A stretch of DNA of 64,000 bases, from positions 60,381,225 to 60,445,224 of the forward strand of contig NC_044282.2 in the NCBI RefSeq assembly GCF_004027225.2, read 5' to 3'. The stretch is from Strigops habroptila (Eukaryota; Chordata; Aves; Psittaciformes; Psittacidae). The position numbers and the translations under genes were made by a program. Shown one piece after another: positions 24,460 through 36,598 of the stretch. The notes under the pieces were generated by a model. It was not told the DNA's origin. It worked only from the letters and a program-made list of their open reading frames with translations, and searched no databases. How positions within the stretch are numbered: position 1 is the stretch's first letter; the number at the start of each line of letters is the position of its first letter.

Positions 24460-25060
24460 GGATCTGGGCCTGTGCACTTGCCTTTTCCTTGTCCCATTTG
24501 TATGCTTTGATTTCTGAGCTGTTTTTTGCACTGTCGGGAATTTTTTAAACTGTGTTCACTGTAGTCAGCTGCAAAATGTTTGTTAGGCCTCTCCACCAAG
24601 CTCTTTAAATGAACGTCAGTGGCTGTCTTCCCTTGGACAATAATGAATGTATATATCGTAAGTGCAGACTATACAGAAAAGTGGCTAAGTCAAGGATCAG
24701 AGGGTTTTGTAAAGCCTGTTTATTTTTTTAAATGAGTTTGAGCATTTATATTTTACCACCATTTACGTGGTTTTGGGGAACCCAGATTGTGTCAAGATCT
24801 CATGCCAAAACAAGCCAAAAGTTGTTTGATTTCAACCTTTTCTTCCATGAACCATATTTTAAATGATACTTTGTCATTTTAAATGTTTTATTGAAACATG
24901 TACTGATGAAAAAACAAACAAAATGTCATCTTGACAAAAGATTTATACATGAATCAGAAAGTATTTATTTCAATTTTGTACCTTTCCATTTTAATACATT
25001 ATAATGTATTGACTCAACTGAGATAATATAAACAGTTCATTTTAATAACGTTTGCAGTGT
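24460..25060 (+). other. AT-rich 3'UTR-like block
   Basis: The + strand has TGTTTATTTTTTTAAATG, TTTTATTG and GTATTTATTTC words, and an 18-bp palindrome AATACATTATAATGTATT at 24993-25010. The texture matches the blocks at 16440-18060 and 1-1900 and contrasts with the GC-richer neighbours. It may be the far end of an extended 3' UTR or a conserved element. No canonical AATAAA was found close to its right end. Confidence 0.25.
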
Positions 25061-28000
25061 GCTGTGTCTTTTTATTCTTTCCTTTCTGCTTCACACTGGA
25101 CATAGAGCCTACAAAACCAAAAGCAGATCTGCAGCGTTTCAGATCCTGGCAACCCTGAGTTTCTTTAAAACAAGAGCAAGACCGTGCCTTTAGCGGAATG
25201 CTCCAGGAAAACCAAATGGGCACTGGGTCAAACCACAGGATGAGGTAGCCTGAGAGAGCAGAAGACCTGGGGGTAAAGATGGTCCAGGGTTAGAGTAAAC
25301 TACCATGCAGCTGAAAATCCAATTTTCTGCTGCTGGCTCCAGGAGACGTGATCTCCCTGTGGAGTGCCCAGGTAGGGGATACTATGTCTCCCATGTGCAC
25401 CACTGCAAGGGAAGCAGTTTGCATCCTCTGGCAGTGGTTTGGTCCCTGCATTGAGGCTCCCAGGTGAGCCTACTCACACAGGGACCAAGTGCCTCGTACC
25501 TGTCCTGTCCCTCCTCATCCCCACTCACTCAATCCGTAAGCAAGGATTGACTCTCTCCTCCACCAAATCCCCAAATTTAACATCTATTTTCCTCATTTGC
25601 CTCCTTTGCCACCTCCTGCTCCTCCATGCCCGTACCCAGGATGCTGCATAAACCTACCATAGACATGGAGGGATGCGTCTCCATTGCTGCTGATAAGCTG
25701 TGCTTTGGCTTCTCTGCTCCAGTTTTCTAGCTTCAGTTTTTGCCTCCTATTGAGTCCCTCTCCCAAATCCCTGCTGAACCCAAACACATGTTCAGCCCAG
25801 TTAATGACAACTGACCCCCTGATCCATCAGTTCATAGAGAAAGCCCAAGACTGAAGTGGCTATGCAAGCCATCCTTCAGATGCAGGTCTATCATGCAATG
25901 GTAACTCTTGCCTAGGGGCACTGAGCATATGCCAGTTGTGAGGAGAGAAACTTGCACGTGAGGCCTCTGTATTGGTGCTGGAGGTTGGTATTGCATGGAG
26001 AGCAAATCTGTTTGTGACCACGAGGTAAATGCTGGCTCCATCATTGGCTCTAAGGCACTGCCTCGCCAGGTCCATGCTACCAAACTCCTTCAGCCTCCAG
26101 AATAGGGTGGTCACATCCAAATCACCTATTGGGAATGGTCTGTTCTAACTCCTGAGCCAGGTCCAAGGATTATTTGGGACATTTCCAGCTGTCCTGGTCT
26201 AAAACTGTACTCAGGATTGTGCTCATAAACCTGTCCAGATCAGGTTGCTCAGTTGGAGTGCACACTCATCATGACATCAAGACAGAAGAATGCAACTTCC
26301 ATATTGCCCTCCCAAAAGGAGGTTTCCACATGTGCTGGAGTCCTTTAGCGTCAGAGGAAATAGGTCACAGCAAGAAAAGCTATGTTCCAGGAGAAGCTGA
26401 CTTTTTCTAAGGAGAGGCATACTGGGAAACCATTTCTTCTGGGGTTGATGTAACTTAGTGCAGCATATGCTGGCTGTTATGGGGCATCTTCCTCTGCTTC
26501 CTACCAGGAGGGAGATGGGATTTTCAGCACAGGAGGACTTGTGTTGGAGATGGCATCCATGACAAACTTTCACACCATTGCCCTAAGTTTGTGCTCTTGG
26601 GAATAATTCCTGACCTTCGCTGACTCCTGAACTATGCTCAGGAAGATCAGTGCTGGTTGGTCTGGGCCAAAAGCAGGCCAAGGTCCATGCTGGCAATTGA
26701 CAAGCGGGAACAAAAGCTTCCCAGAATGTGGGCCCAGGTTAGTGTAATAGCATTAGTGCAGTTAGTAAGTCTAAATGATGTCACAGGACACATCCTACAC
26801 ACATCCTCTGCCTTGCCCAGTCCACAGGGTCACCTTTGAGCAGACAATCCTGTGGTCCACGATTATGGAATATGTTACATACATATTATTTAGTGATACT
26901 TGTTGAACTGGGTTTAAAACTCGAGTTGTCCCTGGTAATGTGGGCACTGCCATAACCTAAGCTTCATGGATATCAGTTTAGTTGGCCTCATGGTTGCTTC
27001 TTTAATACATGCATCCTATTGAAGATGCACTTCTCTTTCATATACCGGGACAGGCTCTGAGCACTTTAGAGACTGTTACTGTCACTTCCCACCCTGTTTT
27101 CCCCATGTTTTCCATTCCTTGATGTTTGTCTTATCATGGGCTTAATAAGGGAATCCCATTCTTCCAACCTGTGGAAAGGGAAGGATAGTAAGATGGACTG
27201 GCAGCGAATCATAGCAGTGTCCATGAGGCCAAGGCAGCTCCTGGCTTTCACCAGTCAATGTCAGCAGTGAGATCACAGGACAAAGTTACAAGTGTAGATG
27301 AAAGAAAGGCAAACCGATGTGTAATTAAAGAGCTAATGAGCCTGATTGGCTATTTTTAGTGCTCTTTTATTTTCCAGTGGTTGCTCAAACAGCCTCAAAA
27401 TGACAGTACTGGGTCAGCCTTGAAAGTGCAGCTACACTTTGAAAAGTGAGCAATGTCCTTGTGGGTTTCACTCTTTATTTCTGTTCAAAAGCCCTAAATC
27501 TAATCTACTGTGTTTACAAAGCTGAACCCTGCTGAGACTGTGAGCAATGCTGGTTCTGAAATCTTCAGAAGTAATCTTGATCCTGCCACAAGAACTTCCA
27601 AGACAACCAGGGCTAATGAATAAAATGGTCTATAAACTGGATGAATTAAAACAGTTAAAACCAGTTTACTGCAGATCTATTTGCTTTTTTTCACTACTGA
27701 CCCCTGTTTGCTGCTGCTGGATTTTGACTAGTCTTCAGCATATAATTTCTTATGAATAATATATCAAACACGCTCTACTGGGCCTGACATTTTCTCCTCC
27801 TCATGGGAAGTGAAAAACTTTCTTTGCAACCATTTGCAAATCCACAAGTATTTGATATCTGGGGCAGGAATGCTTTTTTATTTCAGCAGTTTCATCATGG
27901 ATATTTTTTTATGAGTCCTGTTGAACTGAGCCATAGACGTTGCTTATATGGTGCTTCCTGACCAGAGGAGCAATTCTCCTATCTACAAAAGTATCATTTG

Positions 28001-28699
28001 CTTCTTATCTCATGTATGTGGTAAATAACACTTGAACCTGTCTGGCAACAAATATCTTGTCTAAATGAAATTTGCTGCCTAGCTGCTTCTCAGAAAATGA
28101 ACACTACAATGGTGGAAGAGAATTAATTTTGAAATCTGAATGAGCATCTGCAGGAAATCCTTTTATTTTCCCCCTTTCCCATATCCATCTGAACAAAGCA
28201 AGTGAGTGTTTCATAGGATTAAATGGGACACTTTAATTTGCAGAAGAGCAAACTGCACTATACAGAAGAGTAAATAGCACAGGATTGGTTTTGTGGTTAA
28301 GACATTGCATTGGACTTGAGGAAAGATGGGTTCTGAGAGGGCTTCCTAAATTGATTAAGGAAGTGACAGATAGGGAGAACTGGATGAACTGGAGGAGCCT
28401 TTGGGAAGCCACCTAGCTCCTTTCCCCATTCTGCGGTTAAACAGTTCATCTGTGACAAGTTTGACCATCAAAAAAGACAATCCCACCACCCTTTAGCCAG
28501 TCCCAGGTGTTCTGGTATTCTGCATATTCTCCAAAATTCTAAATTATGTTGGTTTCTGCTTTTCCAGGTGGCAGTGGACATAGAAACCAATTGCTCGCAC
28601 TCATCCCTAGCAGCCTTCACTGGAGTTCCTTTATGCTTTTCATTTCTGGACCAAATAATTCCACTTCCTCCAAGCTCTTGCTCAGACTGTCTTTTCTAA
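25061..28699. other. Gene-free stretch, nothing recognised
   Basis: About 3.6 kb with only short overlapping frames on both strands. No exon, RNA gene or repeat family is identified. Confidence 0.45.
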
Positions 28700-28870
28700 T
28701 GATTTGGTTATGTCCCTTCCTCTCCTCTCCACTTCATATCTGGATCCTCCCTGATTTCCTTAAGTGCAGTGACCAGATATGGGCATAGTGTTACAGCTGC
28801 GGCTTTTTCATCTCTGAGACAGGGAGTAATTATCCTCTTTCATCACAGATAATGTAGCTCAGAAAGAAAC
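28700..28870 (-). mobile_element. Old CR1/L3-type LINE fragment
   Basis: The segment TAAGTGCAGTGACCAGATATGGGCATAGTGTTACAGCTGCGGC resembles the reverse-complement LINE motif that reads CAGTGACCAGAACTG.CACAGTA.TCCAGCTG.GGCCTCACC in CR1/L3 families. CTTTCATCACAGATAATG follows. The copy is heavily diverged and its borders are uncertain. Confidence 0.4.
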
Positions 28871-31800
28871 CGGGTGTGGGAGGATGTCAACAGCTCCATG
28901 TTCCCCTGGGACCTGTCATACATCTGGGACTTCAGCCTGGACCCATCCCACCATAGGGCCAGGGAATCATGAAGAGCTCCAGTCCTCTACCATCTGTGGA
29001 AGATTCTCAAAATTCCCCATGTCCTCAGCACTGAGGTGTGGACGATGCGTCTGTGGCTCTTGGCTAGACGAAAAATCTTGACACCTTAGTCACCAAAGCC
29101 AGTTTCCTGGTCAGAGACAAAAATTAGGTTGGTTTGTTGAAAACTATTCCCAGTGAATCATGTAGGTGGTTTTTCACCACTCCCTTGTCCTCCAGTGGCC
29201 AAATATTGAACCAATTATGCAAGAACTCCTGCAGTGTTTTCCCAGGGACTGGAGTCAAAGTAACTCAGCCATGATTCCCTGACTCCATCACTGTCTTCTT
29301 TCTCCCACTATAAGGATTAGCGATTCAAAGACTGTTTCATGACATTCCTCAAAATTTCCAGGCTAAGCTTTACCCAAGCTACAAACCTCCAAGCAGACAC
29401 ATCAGATCCCTCTTCTTACCCTCAAAACTGCACTGTTATATTGCACTGAGTATTTGCTCAGGATTTGGGGGAAGACTAAACAAGAAACGTGCAGATCCTT
29501 CTGTCTTCTGACAGCGCTTCTTATGGGCTTGTTACTATGTTGTCTACATGAAGAACTGGCCCAGACTGGCCCGTTTTTCTCTTACCTCTCCTGCAATGTA
29601 TTTATACATTAATAATCTGTTTGCTGACAGTTCCACTCTTTGCTTGCTGATTTTATCTGTAGCTGATGTTTTCTGAGAGTGCATCTGTGCAAAAACACTT
29701 GGCCAGCTGATAGATCTTGTAGTTCTGCTGCATATCTTGGTTTCCAGCCCTCTCCAAAATCTCCTCTCAGGTCTGCCTGGTCTGTAATGGTTTCAGACCC
29801 TGCCTCCCCCTCTCTCTTTTAAATCAACCTGCCCAAGGCTGTTCCTAAGCCCTGAGCCACTGTCCATGTCCTTAGGATCCTCATCTTCACTCCACCCATG
29901 GATTACACTCTGGCTTGCCCTTGACGCCTGTTGGCTCCAGCTCTTCAGCTTCCTGACCCTCTTTGGACTGATCCATTTGAGACCCTTTGGTGCCTGGCCT
30001 CACCCTGCTATGACTGCAGCTCAGAGCAATGATTCCAAACCATGTTCAGCACAGCCCAGCTAGGAAATCTGATCACCAAAATACCAATCATAACAAAAAA
30101 CCCACCCACTCTATGCCCATCGATGTGAGTCTAATCTCTCAGCAGCATCCAACTCTTTAGCACTCCTTTATATTTTAAAATACCTCTACATGATATGCAA
30201 GCTTTTAGCACCCTGACTTTCACATCATGTCTGCGCCTCAGTTTTCTTCTCTACAAATCATTGCTGCTCTTTCATTTGCTCCCTGTCTCCTCTCTCTGTT
30301 TGGATAACAAACTGCTTATAATAGTACTTCAGTCTCACATCCTGTAAATCCCAGGCTGATGAAATAACAACAACAATAGTAATAGCAATAAAATGCACTG
30401 TTCTCATGGAATACAAGGAAAACTATGTGGATTTCTGTCTGCTGCTTCTTTTGCCCACTCTCCCTCCAGTGTTCCCTGCCAGGCACTACACACTGCTGCT
30501 AAGCTCTTTGCTGGCGGCATTTCTAGGAACATCAGCCCCTTGCCTTGAGCCTGTTGCTGCTCCTTGCCTGCCCCAGTAGCTGTTCTTTGAACCCCTCATC
30601 TCCTGGCTTCAGGCATTCATTCTGACATCTTTTGCTCCATGGGTCAGACATTGTTAATCTCTTGCTCCCTGCTTGGCGCTTGATGGGCGGCTTCTCTGCT
30701 TGGCTAATACAGCTTTATACCAGAGCTCACCTCTAATCCGCATGTTCTCTCAAATCATTGTCCTAAATCAAACCTGTCTTTTCGTTTTAAGGTCTCCAGA
30801 CAGTCCTTGTCCCTAGTGCTTCCATCACACCTCTCCCAAGACTCGCTCAATAAGCATTTCTAGTCTGGCCTCAGGCCGTTTATTCCACAGCAGGGGCTGA
30901 TTTGCCTCGCAAATGACCTGTTGCACAGCCAGGACTCACATCCTATTTCTTTACTTGCTTTTCTCCTCTTGTCTTTTCCTGGCCGCCATCTCCTCTCCCT
31001 CCTCGCAATTCCCTTGTTGATGGGGCATTTGAATAAAGCATAGAGAGAGAAAAATGGGTGATTTCACTGATGCTGTTTCTTCCCCATTTTAACTCAGGGC
31101 AATGCATTCAGATCTAGACATGTCTTGTAGGAATCTAGAGTTAACCCTACCATCAAGTACCAGTCTCCCCATCAGCTCCAAGGGAGTTGGATCATGGATT
31201 CCACCCCAGTGTTCTCAGGCAGCAGGAGACTGGTGCACTGCTCTTGGGGGCATTAGCACATCACCGGTTCTCATGGCTGCCCTTCTTCAGGGTGCAGGAG
31301 CTGCTCAATAGCTGGGAAATTTAACTCTCTTCCTCCTTCCTTCCATGGGTCTCCTCTGGATGGAATGGAGTTAGCAAGGTGGGCATCAGGCTCAGTCACA
31401 CTTGAAATCCTCCTCCAGTTACCTGCCGCTTCAGTTTCTGTGTATTGTTGGCTTTGTTCATCCCAGCTGGATCTCTTCCTAAGACCCAGACACTTCAACC
31501 TGCGAGTGGCATCAAAGGAATTCCCCAAAGCCTATGGGGACTCTGGAGCTGATGCTGATAGCACAGCATAGACTGCAACCACCATGTGATCGATAACTGT
31601 TTGCCAGGAGGAAAATATCCAGCTCAGATCTCTGAGCCCTAAATGATCTTTGCAGTGCTGGCTGTCGGGAAACACCTCTTTTCAAGTAAGACCCTTGGGA
31701 GGAATCACTGGAGAACTCTGAATGAAATGCCCACTAGGCATTTTTATTCCTTTATTTTTCAGAGAAGAGCTATATTTCAACCACTCCAAGCACACTGGAA

Positions 31801-32005
31801 AGAGGATTTCTGGCTATTTTCCTAGAGGGCTATAATCAGCCGTATCAGCTGTTGTTTCTCTTTGAAGAAAAAATATATACAAACATACATATATACACAT
31901 ACAAATATTTTTGTTTCCTGTGACACCAGCTTTTACTCAGGTATGTAATTGTAAAATACAATAATTGACCACGGATGGAACTTTCCCCTTTTGTGCATAT
32001 ATTCT
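28871..32005. other. Gene-free stretch, nothing firmly recognised
   Basis: About 3.1 kb. A GCGCCTCAGTTTTCTTCTCTACAAATCATTGC segment near 30234 weakly resembles a MIR core. The rest holds only short chance frames on both strands and moderately T-rich sequence. Confidence 0.4.
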
Positions 32006-32150
32006 GCATCCCTGGCAGTGTTCAAGGCCAGGCTGAATGAGGCTTGGAGCAACCTGGTCTAGTGGAAGGTGTCCCTGCCCATGGCAGAGGGTTGGGATTG
32101 GATGAGCTTTAAGGTCCCTTCCAACCCAAACCATTGTGTGATTCTATGAT
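32006..32150 (+). mobile_element. CR1 LINE 3' fragment (CCCTGGCAGTGTTCAAGG type)
   Basis: It starts GCATCCCTGGCAGTGTTCAAGGCCAGGCTGAATG and ends TTCCAACCCAAACCATTGTGTGATTCTATGAT. It belongs to the same subfamily as the copies at 36451, 37639 and 51723, which resemble each other closely. It is a 5'-truncated tail of about 145 bases and carries no coding capacity. Confidence 0.95.
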
Positions 32151-33109
32151 AATGCCTGACTTCACTGCCCCTCTGCATATTCATTTACTTAAATGGTTTT
32201 AGGACTGACACCTTAAAATACTAATTTGCAATAATTCTGTCTACATCTATGCCGAATAATCTGGACCTTGACCTCAAGCCTGCTGTTAAGCAAATACAGT
32301 CAGCAATAATTAAAGCAGGTATAATCCCATTTGCATTTTGAGCTGTGATTCTTTGCAAGCAGGGGAGTAAGACAGCTTTAGAAGTAGAATTGCTTTGATG
32401 CAGTCGAATATTAAGTTTCAATACCAAATAAGAAACAAATCTCAACCTCAAGGTATCCTTTAACAGAAATTACTTCCAATCGTCACTGATGTCTTTATAG
32501 CACAGTGAAGCTGATTCAAACGTGTGTAATGCTGCAACCTATTGGAGCGATCAAATATTACACTCAGTTCTCAGCTAGAAGACTTAAGCCTCTTCAGAAT
32601 CAAAACTGGAAGTGGAATCTCGCCAGTGTGAAATGGCTCACATGAGTAAGTGACCATTCCAACACTTAATGCATGGATGATGTGACAATTTAGTTGATGT
32701 AAGAGAGACCTTGGAGGGACAATTCATGGAAATGGCTATCACTGCCAGGAGCACTTTGTTCAGGAAACACAGGTAGAAGGACAGAGGGAAGGATAAATCA
32801 CCTCATATTTCAGATACAGATGACAGCAAAGAGTGACCAGTGCTGAGAGTCCCTGGGTGATGATGAAAGGGGAGGAGGATCCTGGTGGGTGACCTGCAAG
32901 CACTAGAAGGCATGAGGGGTCAGACTGAGAAATTCCAGACTCATACAGCAGAGCTGATGGTGACGTGATGGTTCATCCTGCCTGTCCTACGTTAGGAAGA
33001 GAGTACAGCTGATGGGGATTAGCTAGAGCTATCCAGACACTAAGCTGGGTATCCAAACTCCCCCCAGGTTAGAAGAAAGGTAGGCACCAGGAAATCAGAT
33101 TACATGCCT
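32151..33109. other. Gene-free stretch, nothing recognised
   Basis: Mixed sequence between two CR1 copies. Only short frames are present. Confidence 0.4.
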
Positions 33110-33548
33110 ACCTTATACGAAAAGATGTGGATGGGCTGGAGAGGGTCCAGAGAAGGGCCACAAGCACTGGGCAGCTGTATGAGGAAAGGCTGAGAGAGCT
33201 GGGCTTGTTCAGCCTGGAGAAAAGGCGGCTCAGGGGAGACCTTATCCCCATGTTCCAGTACTTAAAGGGTGGCTACAAAGAAAATGAAGAGCCCCTTTTT
33301 ACAAGGAGTCACATTGAAAAGACATGGGGTGATGAGCACAAGTTACTAATGGGGAGATGCAGACTGGATACAAGAGAAAACTTCAGTCAGCCATTGAAAT
33401 AATAAGTGGTGGACTCCCCAACACTGGACACATTTAAGATTCAGCTGGACAGGGTGCTGGGACGTCTAATCTAAGCCATACTTTGCCAAGGCAGGTTGGA
33501 GCAGATGGTCCTTGAGGTTCCTTCCAACCTGGGATTCTACGGTTCTAC
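33110..33548 (+). mobile_element. CR1 LINE 3' fragment with ORF2 C-terminal tail
   Basis: The + strand encodes the CR1 ORF2 tail (DGLERVQRRAT...LRELGLFSLEKRRLRG.LIPMFQYLKGGY) from about 33127. The 3' UTR follows, with CCCAACACTGGACACATTTAAG and GGTCCTTGAGGTTCCTTCCAACCTGGGATTCTACGGTTCTAC. It is a different subfamily from the CCCTGGCAGTG copies. It is truncated, and the 91-codon frame 33127-33402 is retroelement sequence, not a gene. Confidence 0.95.
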
Positions 33549-35199
33549 CTATGGGTAAGGCAGGTGAGATGGAACCTGTCCTAGGCTGTCCAAGCAGGTC
33601 TCTGCTGTATAGGAATTTTGTTAGGAAAGGAAAAAAGGAAACTGAAAAAAGGCTGTTCAAGGGTTGGTTCTGATCTTCAGGGATTTCCTCCTGGAGGAAA
33701 ACGCTAAGCGAAAGCTTGAAAGCTGCCACATCCTGGTTATTTCCAAGTGCGAATGATAGTTCCTCTTCCTAAGGCACAAGAGTAGAGGAATAAAAGAGAC
33801 AGAATTTCAGGTAGCCCTCAGTAAGCTCATAGAATTACCAGACAGTCTCTTAAAAGACTGGTTTATGAATTAAAGAATCATTCCTTAACCTAACACTAAT
33901 GAGTGCAGCACATAGCTACAAGCCAGAAGGACACAAGAACGAGACTGAAGGCCACCTTATGCAGAGCACAGACATCTAGCATGAGCATAAGAGATATAGA
34001 ATTAACAAAGTCAAGGCACTAAATGAGGTAAAACCCACAGCTGCAAAGCTTTATGTATATCACAGCATAAGAGAAAGACCAATGGCAAGGCTGATCCACT
34101 ACACAGTGGAGGGAGCAGGGCATGATTCATCCATTCAGTCTTCCCTAAAAGGCCTAGGTGCAACCAAGCGGCTAACACAATTAGTGAGAGAGGGAAAGGA
34201 AAAAGACCTCCCAGGTAGCAAAGGATTAGGAAGTATTTATCTGTTTTCATGTCAGTCAAGCCTGATGAATGTGACCTGAAAGCATGCAGAGAACTGGCAA
34301 AAAAACAGTCTGGTGAGAACATACACTAAGAATTTCTGACGGCTAGAAGCGGGCTTAGAAGACTACACGAGGACTAGCCTGATACCCTTCTTTAAAGGAG
34401 GAACCATGACAGAGCAGCCAGTTTAATAGGAAATGAATATAAACTATTAAACGAAATAAAAATCAAGCTATTTATAAGTTTATAGATTTGCCAAGAACAA
34501 GCTCCGTTGTGTCAGTCTAACTTTGCTGACTGACAGGTCTTACAGAGAAAAACACGATTATCGCTTCTTTGTCTACAGTCTTTAGAAACTGTCTTGCACA
34601 GTGTTCTCATAAGCAAATATGGAAATGTAATCCAAACCAAAAAGCACAGAAGCTAAGCAGTTTGAAAAGCTGAACTGGGGGAGCTGTAATCTGGCTGTCA
34701 TCCGTATGGAATGATGGATGAATAAAGAGTGATGGGAAATCTGTTCTGATCTTGGCAGGACTCAGTACTCCCATCAATACCTGACTTAAGCTGTGGAGAA
34801 CACTTATGACACTTGCAGGTGGTTCCCAACAGGGAAAAAGGCAGCAGAGACACCGAAGGTCTGCAATTCGGAACAACACAACTAAGTGGAAAGACAGAAG
34901 CAAGTATTGATTCAGCAACGGGGAAAGACAGGATTAACACGCTTCACAAATACAACCCTCCCATGCAGCGCTTCTCTGAAAGGGATATGGAGGTTAGCAA
35001 ACAAAATATTACGCTCACATGCAAAACACAGCCAGAGAGGGGCAGAGGAAGCAGCCTACAACTCCAGTTTATTCCAGCTGTAGGCTCTGAAGGACTCAGC
35101 AGCATCATACATGTCATATTTTTATTAATAGTTTATATCCAGTTCCTATTAAACTGGCTGCTCTGACAAATAAACCAAGAAACAACTTAAGAGTGGCTA
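33549..35199. other. Gene-free stretch upstream of PINX1, possibly old LINE-derived
   Basis: A-rich + strand sequence. The 117-codon frame 34813-35166 ends in a hydrophobic segment but resembles no protein I know. The stretch around 34370-34440 (GACTAGCCTGATACCCTTCTTTAAAGGAGG) has a retroelement-like feel, but I cannot place it in a family. Confidence 0.3.
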
Positions 35200-35515
35200 A
35201 AACCCACCCAAATCAAACCAACAGAAAACACAAATGACCAAGGGCTCAAAAACATGATATGTAAGAAAAGACTGAATAGAGGTGGTTTGATTCAGCAAGC
35301 AAACACTGAGGGACTGCAGTCTTCAAATACATAAAGTTTGAGGTAGAAAGCGTATTTTTTTCCTTACTTCCAAATTTAAGGCAGGCAAGACAAGAAACAC
35401 TCAGCTGACATTATAGGAGGGAAGATTTGGGTTCATCATGGAAAGTTTAAAAACCTTGAAAAAGAGAATAAAGAGGTTATTTGCCTGAGAAGGCTTCATG
35501 CTGCTGCTGTCAAAA
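35200..35515 (+). mobile_element. Ancient CR1/L3-type LINE 3' region
   Basis: The order of motifs matches the ORF2-tail/3' UTR of CR1/L3 elements: AAGAAAAGACTGAATAGAGG, then GACTGCAGTCTTCAAATACATAAAG, GACAAGAAAC, GGAGGGAAGATTTGGGTTCATCATGGAAAG and AAAGAGGTTATTTGCCTGAGAAGG. Divergence is high, which suggests an old insertion. It ends a few hundred bases upstream of the PINX1 CpG island. Confidence 0.5.
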
Positions 35516-36264
35516 CACCATCTTTGACCAGTTATATACCAAAAGCTGCCCAGGGACACGGTCACAAGTTCAGCTATGTTACAGTCAGACAGGCAGAGGA
35601 TGGTGTACAAGTCACCCGAGGGCCCCCCCACTCCTCCCTCCCACAACAGGAGCGGATTTGAGGAAACTCGAGGACACTTTCCTCCATCCCGAAGCATCCA
35701 TAATGCCCACCCCCATCCTTTCGAACCCACACACCCCACGGCCACAGCGAGCACTGCTCAACCCCTTTCCCCCGCTCAAGAGCCCCCATCAACGGGACCG
35801 TGAAACTCCTTATAGGAACGGCTAAACACGGTCAGGAGTTCCACTACCCGCTCGCAGCGGCTTTAGCGGCGGCTGTAGCGGCTTTAATGGAGCCGGCGCA
35901 CCTCGGACCCGCACAGGAGCAGCCGCCACGCTGCCCCGGGCGCAGCCCGCCCTCTCTAGGGAAGCTGCGCTCCTCGGCTGTCTCAAAAGTGCCTGTCCAA
36001 TATCCTCCCCGAGACGCTGGACACTAGCCGATATACAACCCAACGTGTCTTTTTATGCCTTTAGGAGAATTTTAGTAGATGTAAACCCTCTATTTCCACC
36101 CGAGTAGCCGCCGCATTCGCTTGTCCTAAGACCTTTTTCATCAGGCATTTATTGCTCTACCTTTTTTTTCTGCGCCCGAGTTGACAAAAGCCCCCCTCCT
36201 CGGGGTGGGAGGGGACGCGGCGGCGTTCCCTCGCCACGCGCCGCGGAGGAGGGAGGCCCCCAAG

Positions 36265-36283
36265 ATGTCGATGCTGGCGGAGC
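36265..36283 (+). CDS. PINX1: PINX1 coding exon 1
   Basis: PINX1 is a nucleolar and telomeric protein. It binds TERF1 and the telomerase catalytic subunit, restrains telomerase, and takes part in rRNA/snoRNA maturation through its G-patch, which in this family stimulates the DEAH helicase DHX15 (family knowledge). This exon encodes MSMLAE plus the first base of codon 7. The ATG has A at -3, and a second ATG lies two codons on. The donor is C|GTGAGT. Together, exons 1-6 give 157 in-frame residues against about 330 for the family. The G-patch spans about residues 26-72. A lysine-rich stretch ending HYMKFAKGKDL and the family-typical CIFGKRQ motif follow. The C-terminal telomerase-inhibitory half lies beyond the right edge. 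Confidence 0.9.
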
Positions 36284-36301
36284 GTGAGTGCAGTTCGGCG
36301 C

Positions 36302-36328
36302 GGGGAGGAGCCGGGCGCGGGGCAGGGG
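36302..36328 (+). promoter_or_regulatory. G-quadruplex motif just inside intron 1
   Basis: Four G-runs (GGGG, GGG, GGGG, GGGG) are separated by loops of 7, 3 and 2 bases on the non-template strand, 18 bases after the exon 1 donor. They meet the usual G3+N1-7 pattern. Such motifs near transcription starts can favour R-loops and open promoters. The effect here is inference. Confidence 0.6.
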
Positions 36329-36450
36329 CCGTTGCGCCGGGGGCGGCCCCCGCAGGCCCCGCTGTGTCGGGGTGCGGGTTTGCGGGGCTCGGTCGCTTCC
36401 CGCCCCGCGGCGGTGGGGGTGTCTATCGGACACCCTTGGCGCCGGCGTTT

Positions 36451-36598
36451 GCCCCATCCCTGGCAGTGTTCAAGGCCAGGTGGGACGGGGCTTGGAGCAA
36501 CCTGCTCTAGTGGAAGGTGTCCCTGCCCGTGGCAGGGGGTTGGAACGGGATGAGCTTTAAGGTCCTTTCCAACCCAAACCATTCTGTGATTCTTTGAT
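36451..36598 (+). mobile_element. CR1 LINE 3' fragment in the CpG island edge
   Basis: It runs GCCCCATCCCTGGCAGTGTTCAAGGCC to CCAACCCAAACCATTCTGTGATTCTTTGATT. The insertion begins only about 170 bases after the exon 1 donor. It retains several CpGs and differs at about five positions over ~140 bases from the inverted copy at 37639. Confidence 0.97.

Larger units (their letters stand above)
35800..36460 (+). promoter_or_regulatory. PINX1: CpG island / PINX1 promoter
   Basis: This is the only long CpG-dense, GC-rich segment in the window. It includes an imperfect GCGGCTTTAGCG/GCGGCTGTAGCG tandem at about 35860-35900 and ends in intron 1. It contains PINX1 exon 1 at 36265. There is no TATA box at a sensible distance, so a dispersed housekeeping-type start is expected between roughly 36100 and 36260. 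Long open frames on both strands here (for example the 180-codon minus frame 36157-36699) are products of GC richness. Confidence 0.75.

Noticed and set aside
33127..33402. 91-codon + ORF
   Set aside because: This is the CR1 reverse-transcriptase tail motif (LFSLEKRRLRG), part of the element at 33110-33548.
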